Source: Collinsella sp. UBA6357
Lineage (GTDB): Bacteria; Actinomycetota; Coriobacteriia; Coriobacteriales; Coriobacteriaceae
Assembly (NCBI GenBank): GCA_002437815.1
Contig: DJRP01000030.1
Span: 165,639-191,275 of the forward strand
Direction of reading: 5' to 3'
DNA: 25,637 nt
The position numbers were made by a program, and so were the translations under genes. Within the stretch, counting starts at the first letter, position 1; every line of letters begins with the position of its first letter. This document shows, one piece after another, positions 6,713 through 15,100 of this stretch. The notes beneath the pieces were generated by a model, which was not told the origin of the DNA, ran no database searches, and worked only from the letters and a program-made list of their open reading frames with translations.

Positions 6713-7162
6713 TTAGATAAGAGGGGTTTCCTCACCTGCAGGTTCAGGGTCGCTCCACATAAAACCATCGCCGGCACCCACGCCCTCAAACAGCACATAG
6801 GCCGAAAAGCCACTCTCGAGCGCGTTTTCGTAGAAGCTCACGAGCAAAGCATCGTGATAGCCTTCCTCGACCTCGACGCATCCAACATAGGCGATCGCAT
6901 AACGCGCGATACGACCCAAGCCCTCGTCCTTGAGGCCCATCTTGTGCTCGGAGATAAAATTGGTCGCCGCCTCGAGGCAGGCTTCCTCGCCATCCTCGCT
7001 CAGCGCCGCTAGATAGCGGTTGCACGCGGCGTCCTCGACCGCGATAACCACGCCCGGGTTCTCACCGGCAGCAAGGTCATCCAAAAAAGCGCCGATCAGG
7101 TCGCACACCATGGCATCGAGCTCTGGCGACACGGCACCCTGATTGTCTGAGTTTTGAGCCAT
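6713..7162 (-). CDS. Acidic hypothetical protein
   Basis: I do not recognise this 149-residue protein. It is strongly acidic, mostly helical in character, with no signal peptide or membrane helix, so it is probably cytoplasmic. Visible features are four cysteines (residues 20, 47, 62 and 95), an aromatic/acidic segment VGCVEVEEGYHDALLVSFYENAL near residues 93-115 whose middle reads EEGYHDALL, and a disordered acidic C-terminus. The start at 7162 follows a purine-rich GGAGAGG...GGGGAG region. It lies 30 bases after the J-domain gene on the same strand and could be co-transcribed with it. Confidence 0.7.
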   Translation of the reverse strand: MAQNSDNQGAVSPELDAMVCDLIGAFLDDLAAGENPGVVIAVEDAACNRYLAALSEDGEEACLEAATNFISEHKMGLKDEGLGRIARYAIAYVGCVEVEEGYHDALLVSFYENALESGFSAYVLFEGVGAGDGFMWSDPEPAGEETPLI

Positions 7163-7192
7163 CTCCCCATCCTCTCCGCTATGAGTCGGCCT

Positions 7193-7771
7193 TTACAGTT
7201 TACGCGCCTCGTCGGCGATTCTCCGCGCCGCGTCACGTGTTTTTACTAATTCGCGCGATCGCTGGCGCAAAGCGTGTATCTGCCCGTGAAACAAAACCAT
7301 GTCCACGCATGACCATGTTGCCGCTAGCGAGGATATCGAGAACACAAGCGCACCAACTGTACCACGCAGGCGCATGGTTACGAGCGCCACCAGAACAGCA
7401 CCGATCGCGACCGTGCGCATCGAGGCAAAGCGCTCCTCGAGCGTGCGCAGATCGCAAGTCAACGCGATGCGCGCCGTCTCCGCCGCCCGGGCACGCAAAT
7501 CGGCCGCATGTGCGATCGCACGGGGGTCATCATCGCGCACGGCAGTCGAACCCGAAGCCCGCCCCTTTGTGCGCCCACTGCTCTTGAGCAATACATCCCG
7601 GGCTTCGTTGATGGCGCGCATCTGATGCTCCGCCCGCTCGCGCAAACGCTTGTTGTCGCCATACTTGTCGGGATGCAACATCTGGGCAAGCTCGCGGTAG
7701 GCAAGCCTCACATCCCCATCGCTCGCATCTGCCGTAAGCCCCAGCGTGCTCAAGGCCTCATCGCGTGTCAT
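7193..7771 (-). CDS. Membrane-anchored J-domain protein
   Basis: The 192-residue product begins with a J domain (about residues 2-62) that carries the essential HPD motif at residues 33-35. That motif stimulates DnaK ATPase activity in the family. It lacks the Gly/Phe and zinc-finger regions of true DnaJ. Two hydrophobic stretches (about 119-133 and 138-161) suggest a membrane hairpin, followed by a basic coiled-coil-like tail. The likely role is recruiting DnaK to the membrane; this is inference. It starts only 6 bases after the stop of the upstream bifunctional-nuclease-family gene and has no clear ribosome site of its own, so translational coupling is likely. Confidence 0.85.
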   Translation of the reverse strand: MTRDEALSTLGLTADASDGDVRLAYRELAQMLHPDKYGDNKRLRERAEHQMRAINEARDVLLKSSGRTKGRASGSTAVRDDDPRAIAHAADLRARAAETARIALTCDLRTLEERFASMRTVAIGAVLVALVTMRLRGTVGALVFSISSLAATWSCVDMVLFHGQIHALRQRSRELVKTRDAARRIADEARKL

Positions 7772-7777
7772 CGAGCG

Positions 7778-8278
7778 TTAGAAGTCATCGGGCGACAGCG
7801 ACTGCACAAATTCATCGAACTTCTCGAGCTCGGTGTCATCGGAAGATTCCTCGTGCACGGACACGGTGCCCACGCGATTCATGACCTCGTCCTCGACAAA
7901 GATAGGCGCGTTGGCCCGCACCGCCAAGGCGAGCGCATCGCTCGGACGTGCGTCAAGGGCGATCTCGGAGCCATCCTGGGCGATCACGACGAGCTTAGCA
8001 AAGAACACCGGGGCGTCGACGCGCACGATTTCCACGCGCTCGAGTTTGGCGTTGAGCGCAGCAATCGCATCAAGCATGAGATCGTGGGTGAGGGGGCGAC
8101 CCTCGCGCCCCTTATCGATACCGCGACTAAGGGCGGCAGCCTCAAATGAGCCGGTCTGGATAGAAAGCGAACGCAAAGGAGCCGGCGAGTCGGGCTGCGA
8201 ATCACGCTCGCGCAAAACGATCAGGGACGGAACAGGGCCGGCGGCCATGACGATGGTCTCTATGTCGACGCGAACCAT
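7778..8278 (-). CDS. Bifunctional nuclease (BFN/DUF151) family protein
   Basis: The 166-residue product carries the two conserved blocks of the BFN/DUF151 family: RPLTHDLM at residues 61-68, and ARPSDALALAV with PIFVED at about 110-130. Plant members have reported nuclease activity. In bacteria the biochemical role is poorly defined, so 'nuclease' should be read as a family name. The N-terminus MVRVDIETIV fits the family and a GGAGGTG site lies 4 bases before the ATG at 8278. It is the first gene of a probable operon with the J-domain gene and possibly the acidic hypothetical gene. A hairpin with a T-run lies in its leader. Confidence 0.9.
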   Translation of the reverse strand: MVRVDIETIVMAAGPVPSLIVLRERDSQPDSPAPLRSLSIQTGSFEAAALSRGIDKGREGRPLTHDLMLDAIAALNAKLERVEIVRVDAPVFFAKLVVIAQDGSEIALDARPSDALALAVRANAPIFVEDEVMNRVGTVSVHEESSDDTELEKFDEFVQSLSPDDF

Positions 8279-8305
8279 GGAACACCTCCGGATCTCGGGA
8301 ATACG

Positions 8306-8340
8306 AAAAGAGCGACGTCCGCTGCCCGCGGGCGTCGCTC
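8306..8340 (-). terminator. Hairpin with T-run in the leader of the BFN gene
   Basis: On the minus strand an 8-bp stem (gagcgacg/cgtcgctc), with further GC pairing inside, is followed by TTTT. It is 28 bases before the BFN start. It could be a second terminator for read-through from tRNA-Ile or a leader attenuator; the sequence alone does not decide. Confidence 0.5.
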
Positions 8341-8380
8341 AGTAATACTACCCAAACTCCGCGACGGATGATGGATGAGC

Positions 8381-8414
8381 AAAGAAAAAGCCTCGAGGCG
8401 GTAAACCTCGAGGC
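8381..8414 (-). terminator. Intrinsic terminator after tRNA-Ile
   Basis: On the minus strand the stem gcctcgagg/cctcgaggc (9 bp, 7-base loop) is followed by TTTTTCTTT. It lies 15 bases past the tRNA 3' end. Confidence 0.88.
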
Positions 8415-8429
8415 TCTCGATTCAAAAGA

Positions 8430-8506
8430 TGGTGGACCTGACAAGATTCGAACTTGTGACCTCCCGGTTATCAGCCGGACGCTCTAACCAACTGAGCTAC
8501 AGGTCC
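8430..8506 (-). tRNA. tRNA-Ile, anticodon GAT
   Basis: The 77-base gene has acceptor arm GGACCTG paired with CAGGTCC, D-arm GCTCAGTTGGTTAGAGC, anticodon loop CTGATAA with anticodon GAT (8470-8472), T-loop TTCGAAT and an encoded CCA end. It reads AUC and AUU. It stands alone rather than in an rRNA spacer. Confidence 0.96.
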
Positions 8507-8520
8507 ATCGCGCAAGGGAT

Positions 8521-8550
8521 ATATTAGACGAGCGCACATCGCCGCGTCAA
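8521..8550 (-). promoter_or_regulatory. Promoter of tRNA-Ile
   Basis: On the minus strand a -35 box TTGACG (8545-8550) and a -10 box TAATAT (8521-8526) are separated by 18 bases. The -10 box ends 14 bases before the tRNA 5' end. Confidence 0.7.
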
Positions 8551-8573
8551 CAACTTTTTTTGAAAAAAGTTGT
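8551..8573. other. A/T-tract inverted repeat upstream of the tRNA-Ile promoter
   Basis: The sequence caac-TTTTTT, TG, AAAAAA-gttg is an almost uninterrupted palindrome abutting the -35 box of tRNA-Ile. It may act as an A-tract UP element for that promoter, or as a weak terminator on the plus strand. Neither role is proven. Confidence 0.4.
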
Positions 8574-8617
8574 CTTTCTTATTTCTGCAGGCAAAGAGCG
8601 CTTTTGGCCTGGATATC

Positions 8618-8652
8618 AAAAGGGGGCGAGCCTGCCTCGGCAAGCTCGCCCC
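8618..8652 (-). terminator. Terminator of the giant surface protein operon
   Basis: On the minus strand a 9-bp GC-rich stem (ggggcgagc/gctcgcccc) with an inner tgcc/ggca extension is followed by CCCTTTT. It starts 5 bases after the stop of the small membrane protein gene. Confidence 0.85.
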
Positions 8653-8657
8653 ATTAC

Positions 8658-9167
8658 CTATGCCAGAGCTTTGGAGAGCTGCTCGATTCCGTCGAAGTCG
8701 ATCTCCCCATTCTCGCCCTCTCGGTCGATCTTTATGACCGTCCCTTTCCAGGTGGGCTCGGAGTCCTCGTCCTTGGCGGGCTTGTACTCCTCGGTCTTCA
8801 CCACAAAGGCGAAGTCAAGCTCCTCGCGGTCGGGAAGCTCTTGGGTATCAAAACCATACTTCAGCTCGCCCAGGACCGACTGCATGGCCTCGACGGGGGT
8901 CGTGTCCTCCTCGAGGTCGCGGACACCCATCTCGCTGTTATAGAGGGCCGTAGGCGCCAAGTAGATGGTTCTAATTCGTTGCTGGCGCGTCTTCTCGAGC
9001 TTGTTGATCCAAACGACCAACACTACGATCAGCACCCACCAGATGATGGCGATAACCAGGTCGAGCGGATCATCGATCTTGTTAAAGCCCAGCGCGTACC
9101 ACAGATACAGCAGGAAGATCGAAGCCAAAGCCGAAACGGCAAGGACCAGACAGTTGCTCTTCTTCAT
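8658..9167 (-). CDS. Small two-helix membrane protein, downstream partner of the giant surface protein
   Basis: I do not recognise a named family for this 169-residue protein. It has a short basic N-terminus, membrane helices at about residues 6-27 and 35-54, then a hydrophilic acidic domain of about 115 residues. The helix arrangement places both N-terminus and C-terminal domain on the same side, probably the cytoplasm; a surface orientation is not excluded. It starts 15 bases after the stop of the 3,699-residue surface protein, with GGGAGG 8 bases before the ATG, and a terminator follows directly. The two genes therefore form an operon. A role in export, anchoring or control of the giant protein is a guess from position only. 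Confidence 0.75.
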   Translation of the reverse strand: MKKSNCLVLAVSALASIFLLYLWYALGFNKIDDPLDLVIAIIWWVLIVVLVVWINKLEKTRQQRIRTIYLAPTALYNSEMGVRDLEEDTTPVEAMQSVLGELKYGFDTQELPDREELDFAFVVKTEEYKPAKDEDSEPTWKGTVIKIDREGENGEIDFDGIEQLSKALA

Positions 9168-9182
9168 GACTCTAACCTCCCC

Positions 9183-12100
9183 TTACTCCTGAGCCTCGTC
9201 ATCGTTGCCGAGGACCTTGTCCAGATCCTTCTGCAGACGACGGCTGTGCTTGCGGCGGCGCAGGCCAACGAGCACGCCATACACTGCGGTCACGATGCCG
9301 CACAGGATCATGTACCAGTGGACCCAGCAGGTGTCTTTCTTGCCTTCGAACTTACCCAATGGGTTCTGGGCGTCGAAAATCTGCTCTTCACTCGGTGCGG
9401 TCGCGTCATTATCGCCGGTCACAGCGCTATAACCGCTGGCGAGCGCCGTCGCAATCGTGTTGACTACGTTGTTGCCCGTGGACGCGGCCGGGGTGCCACC
9501 GGGTGCACCTGGCGTGGTCGGCGTAACGCCAGGCGTCGCGGGGTTCTGCGGCGTCACCGAAGCAGGCGTCACCGTCAGCGTGCCGAGCTCATCGGTCAGC
9601 TCGTAGTTATCCTGGTTCACCTGCATCCAGTCGATGGTGTAGGTGTTCTTGGAGTTGCCGACAGCCGTCTGCTGACCGGTCACCGTAATACCGATGCGAT
9701 CGGTCTGGGCGAGGCCATCAACCGTCACGGAACCGTTCGTGAGCGCTGTGCCGTCATAGACCTTGGTGGCGCCGCCGGTTGCAATGTGCAACGGAGCCTT
9801 GGTGATGCGGTAGCTCTTGGTAACTGTACCGGTGTAGTTGCCCTTACCGGTAATGGTCACCGTGATGGTTGCAACGTCGACAAAGTTGTCGGTGTCGTAG
9901 GCGACCTCGTAGTCCGCGCCTTCCTCGAGCTCATTGCCCTCGGCGTCCTCCACAACGGGCGACCACTGGTGCTCGGTGCCGTCGTAGACAGAATCCTCGG
10001 GGTCGCTCACCGTGATGCCCTTATAGCTGTCGCTGGGTTCCTCCTCGGTACCAGGGGTAATCGATTGTGCCGTCACCGTCAGGGTGCCGATGTTCTCAGA
10101 AACCACCTTGTAATTCTTGGCCTTGGCGCTCTTATCAAAGGTCAGCTTATAGGTATTCTCGCTCGAACCGACCTCGGCCTGCTTGCCCGTCATGTCAAGC
10201 GTTGCCTCCTCGCCGTTGACGAGCCCCGTCACGGTACCGCCGGCCGTCAGCGCGATGCCGTCGTACACCTTGCTGGCCGAGTCGGTCGCAACCGTCAGCT
10301 CCGCCGGGTTAACGGTGATGGTTCCGTCGACCTTCTTGATGTTGAGCCGCGAGGTCACATCCTCACCCTCGGCATTACGGATCACCAGCTGGTCGGCCGT
10401 GGCCTTCACGGCTTCGTCGGTCACATCGGTCACGGTCGCCGTAGCGGCTGCGGTCTCCAGCGTGTAGCCCTCAGGCAGCTGAGACACCGCGACGCTGGCA
10501 CCGTGCGCCTTACCGTCAAAGATGAACGTACCGCCCGTGGTGGTCACAACGATCTCGTCAGCGGACTCGGTAATGGTCAGCTTACCGATCTCGATCGAAT
10601 CGATCGAGTAGTTGCTCGCCTTGGCCGAACCGGTCCAGTTGAGCGCATAGGTGTTGTCGGATGTACCGACCTTGGTGCGTGCACCGGTAGTCTTAAAGTC
10701 GACCGTCTCGCCGTTGACGAGCCCGGTGATGGCACCGCCGGCCGTCAGCGCGCGGCCATTGTACGCACGCGAGGCGCTATCGGTCTTGATGGAAACCGAT
10801 GCCGGCTTGATGCGATAGGTCTTCGAAACCGTGCCGGAGTAGTTGCCCTTGCCGGTGATAGTCACCGTGATGGCGCCAGCATCGACAAAGTCATCCGTGC
10901 TGTAGGAAAGCGCGTAGTCAACGCCCTCCTTGAGGGTATTGCCGGAAGCGTCCTTGACCTCGGGAGCCCACTTGTGGGCGTTACCGTCATAGGTGACATC
11001 CTCGGGGTCGTTCACCGTGAGATTGCGATAAGTCGGATCGTCCGGGTTCACGGACTGCGACGTGACCACGAGGTCGCCGAGTTTGTCGGAGGCAACCGTA
11101 TAGTTACCTTCCTTGGCGGTACCCCAGGCAATGGTGTAGCCGTTCTTGCTGGAACCGACCTCGATCTGGGCGCCGTTGGTCACCACGTCAGCGCGCTCGC
11201 CGGAAATAAGGCCGCTGATGGTGCCATTCCCATTCGTAAGTGCGGTGCCGTCGTAAACCTTGGTAGCGCCCTCGGTCTCGACCGTGATCTGCTTCGGCGT
11301 GACTTTGAGCGTGCCGGGCTTAACGGTAACGTTCGTGAACATGCCAGTCACGTCGTCGCCCTTGGCATCGAGGATCCTGTAGCTCTTGACCGTGTTCTTG
11401 GACGAACCGGCATCGGTCTGAGAGCCGTCCATGGTCGCCTCGACCGTGAAGCCCGCAGGCAGGCCCTCGGCAGTGATCTTGTCGGAACTCAGAGCGCGGC
11501 CATTATAGACACGCGTATCAGAGCCGCTCATAAGCGTGACAGCCGCCGTAGACGGCGTGACCTCGAGCGTACCGAGCTCGTCAGTAACCGTGTAGTTGCT
11601 TGCCTTGGCACCTGTCCAGTCGATGCTGTAGGTGTTGTCAGACGTACCGACCTTGGTGCGGCTACCGGTGGCCCGAGCGGAAACCTTGTCGCCGCCCTTG
11701 AGGCCATCGACCTTGATGCCCTTCGCGGTCAGTGCCGTGCCATCGTACTCCTTCTTGCCGCCGTCGGTGCTCACCGTCAGCGGAGCAGGCGTGATCTTGA
11801 TGGTCGCCGCGCCGCGCTTGATGTTGAGCTTGGACGTCACGTCCTTGCCCTGTGCGTTGATGATAACGAGCTCGTCGACCTTGGACGTGACCTCGCCGTC
11901 GGAAACGTTCGTCGCCGTAGCCTTGGACTTGACCTCCTTGACGGTGTAGCCCTTGGGCAACCCCGTCACCTCGACGGTGGTGCCGTGGGCCTCGCCATCG
12001 TACTGGGCCGTAACGTTCACCGGAGTCGCGGTGATCTGATCGGCAGACTCGCTCACCACGAGCTTGCCAAGTGTTTCACGTGCAACGGTGTAGTTGCCCT

Positions 12101-15100
12101 GCTTGGCCGAGCCGTCCCAGGTGATCTGGTAGTTGTTGTCGCTCTCGCCGACCTCGGTCTGTGTACCCGTGGCGTGAATCGTCGCGGACTCACCATTCTT
12201 GAGGCCCTTGATGGTCGCAACGTCGTGCGTCAGCGCCTCACCGTCGTAAACCTTGGAAGTACCCTCGGTCTCAACCGTGAGCTGAGCAGGCGTGATCTGA
12301 TAGAAACGATCGACGGAGCCGGTGTAGTTGCCCTTACCGGTAATGGTCACCTTGATGGTGCCGGTAACGTTGGTGAAGTCGTCCTTGTCGTAGGAAACCG
12401 TGTAGTCGGTGTCGTCGACGAGTGTCTTGTTGCCGTCCCTGACGGTCGGCGCCCACTGATGGGCCAGCCCGTCATAGATGACATCCTCAGGCGCATCGAC
12501 GCTCATGCCATAGTCGGTGTCATCGATGGAACGCGCCGTGACCTTGAGCTTACCGACCGTTTCCTTGACGGCGTAGTTGCTTGCCTTAGCCGTGCCGTCC
12601 CAGGTGAGTGTATAGGCGTTATCGATCTCGCCGACCTCGGTCAGCGAACCGGTCGTCTTGAAGGTAGCCGTCTCGCCGTTCACAAGGCCCTTCATGGAGC
12701 CATCGGCGGTCAATGTTTTGCCGTCATAGACCTTCTCGCCCGAGTTGGTGACAATCGTCACCGTGGCGGGATTCACCGTGAGGTTCTCAGTACCCTCAAC
12801 GTAGCCGCTGTAGTTCTTCTTGCTCGAAGCACGGACATACACCGTCTTGTTGTCGGCGTTCGTCAGCGTGACCTCGGAACGATCCTCTGCCCACTTCTTG
12901 CCATCCAGGCTGTACTCGATCTTAACGTCGTCATCCGTAGCGGCCTGAGCCGTAACCTCGCCCGCTGCAAGCGCATGGCCGTCATAGGTCTTTGAGGCGT
13001 CTTTGGTCGTCAGCGTGATGTTGCCCTCGGCCGCGGCCCTGGTAACCGACAGCTTGCCGGTCTTGACCGTGATCTCGTAATTACCGAGGTCGGTACCCTT
13101 CTTGGCAGCGTACTCGAACGTGTTCTTAACATCCTGAGCCGTGACGTCCTTCACCGTGGCGAAGTTGCTGTAGTCGACGCCCTCGCCCTCAGCGAAGCCG
13201 TCGCCGCTTACGGCGACATCGGTCTTTTGATGATTCTTGCCATCATAGGTCCAAGAGCCATCTGCGGACGTCAACGTGACCTCGCGCTCGGTGATCTTAT
13301 ACGTCTTGGTAACGGTACCGGTGTAATTGCCAGCACCCTCAATCGTCACGGTGATGGTACCGACATTCTTGAAGTCTTCGGTCGCATCGTCGCCACGCTT
13401 GTAGGTAACCTTGTAATCCGTACCGACAGTCAGCGTGTTGCCCTCGGCATCCGTGACCGTCGGAGTCCACTGATGCTTCGCACCGTCGTACTTCACCGAT
13501 ACCGGATCATCAATCTGAATACCCTTATAGGTCTTCTCGTCCTTCTTATCGATGGACTGCTTGGAAACCGTGAGGGTACCGATGTTCTCCTTGACGGTGT
13601 AGTTCGACTTCTGGGCAGAGCCGTTCCACTTGAGGTCGTACGTGTTGTCGGACGAACCCTGCTCCGTCTGCGAACCGGTCGTCTTGAACTCAGCCGTCTC
13701 GCCGTCAACGAGGTCGCTGATCGTGCCCTCGGCCGTCAGAGCCGTGCCGTCATAGACCTTGGAATCGCTCGGCGTGGTCACGGTGACGGTACGCGGCGTC
13801 ACTGCCAGATAGCCGTCAGCTTTCTCGATCTTGAGCTTAGAGGTAACATCCTCTCCCTCGGCATTGAGGATGACCAGGTTGTCGGCCGTCACCTTCAGAC
13901 CCTGATCGGAATCCTTGCGAGCGTTTACATCCTTCACCGCCGCGTTGGACGATGCGTCGCGCGCGGTATAACCCTCGGGCAGGTTGTAAACGTTGACCGT
14001 CGGCGTGTGCGTAAGTCCATCGTACTCATAGCGACCGCCCGTTGTGACGACCACGATGGTCTGAGCAGACTCGGTAACCGTCAGCGCGCCAAGGCTCTCC
14101 TCGGCAATCTTGTAATTGCTCTTCTTGGCACCGGTCCAGTCGATGCTATAGGTGTTCTGAGACGAGCCGACTTTAGTCTGAGAGCCGGTGGTCTTGAAAT
14201 CAACCGACTCGCCGTTGACAAAGCCAGTAACAGTACCGGGAGCAGTCAGCGCACGACCGTTGTACTCCCTGGCCGCACCATCGGTCTTAACCGTCAGCGG
14301 GGCGGGAGTGATCTTATAAGTACGCGTAGCCGTGCCGGTGTAGTTACCCTTGCCCGTGATGGTGACGGTAACCTCGCCGACGTTCTTCGTGTCCGCAGAG
14401 AAGGTCACGTCGTAGTCGGTACCGGCAACGAGCGTAGCGCCCGTCTTGCCATCCTTAACCTCGGGAGTCTGCTTCTGGTCCAGGCCGTTGTAGACGACAT
14501 CTTCCAGATTGGAGATCTCCATGCCCGTCGCTTTCAGATCACGCGGCAGCACCTTGAGTTTTCCCTCGGTGATCGTGACATCGTAGTTGGAGTCCTTGTA
14601 ACCATCCTTCTTGGTATAGGTAATGTTGTTCGCGACCTCGCCCGGCTCGGTGATGGAACCGTTGGCTGTAAGATCGCTGACCTCGCCCTTTACAAAGTCG
14701 TACTGGCTCGTCACAACAACGTCGTGATCTTCAAGCGCGGTACCGTCATAGTTCTTGGTATGACCGTTGCTCACCAGTGTCACTGGACGCTTGTTGATCT
14801 TGTACTCAACCGTAGTCGTGCCGGTGTAATTTCCCTTACCGGTCACTGTGATGGTCACCGTGCCAACGTTCGTCACGTCGTCGCTGTAGGAGAGCTCGTA
14901 ATCAACATCCTTGGTGAGCTTCTGGTCGCCGTCCTTCACGACCGGCTCAAGCTTCTGCTCGCCGCCGTTATAGATAGTGTCGTCCGGCTTGCTGATCGTC
15001 ATGCCCTTAGACGCGACATCCTTGCGGTCGACCGTGAGCTTACCCGTCTGATACTCGATGACGTAGTTGTCTTCCTTGAACTTCTCGCCCTTGTCGAAGG

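Noticed and set aside
5191..6720. 509-codon open frame on the plus strand
   Set aside because: Antisense to typA, which has all GTPase motifs; the frame is His/Asp/Val-rich as expected from reading typA codons backwards.
9183..9360. LPXTG-type sortase signal at the C-terminus of the giant protein
   Set aside because: The residues before the membrane helix read NPLGKFEGKKDTC, with no LPXTG or clear variant.
8604..12995. 1,463-codon open frame on the plus strand
   Set aside because: It is exactly antisense to the giant surface protein. Its content (RHRQRAELI and similar Arg/His/Leu-rich strings) reflects the codon bias of the real gene, and it has no ribosome site.
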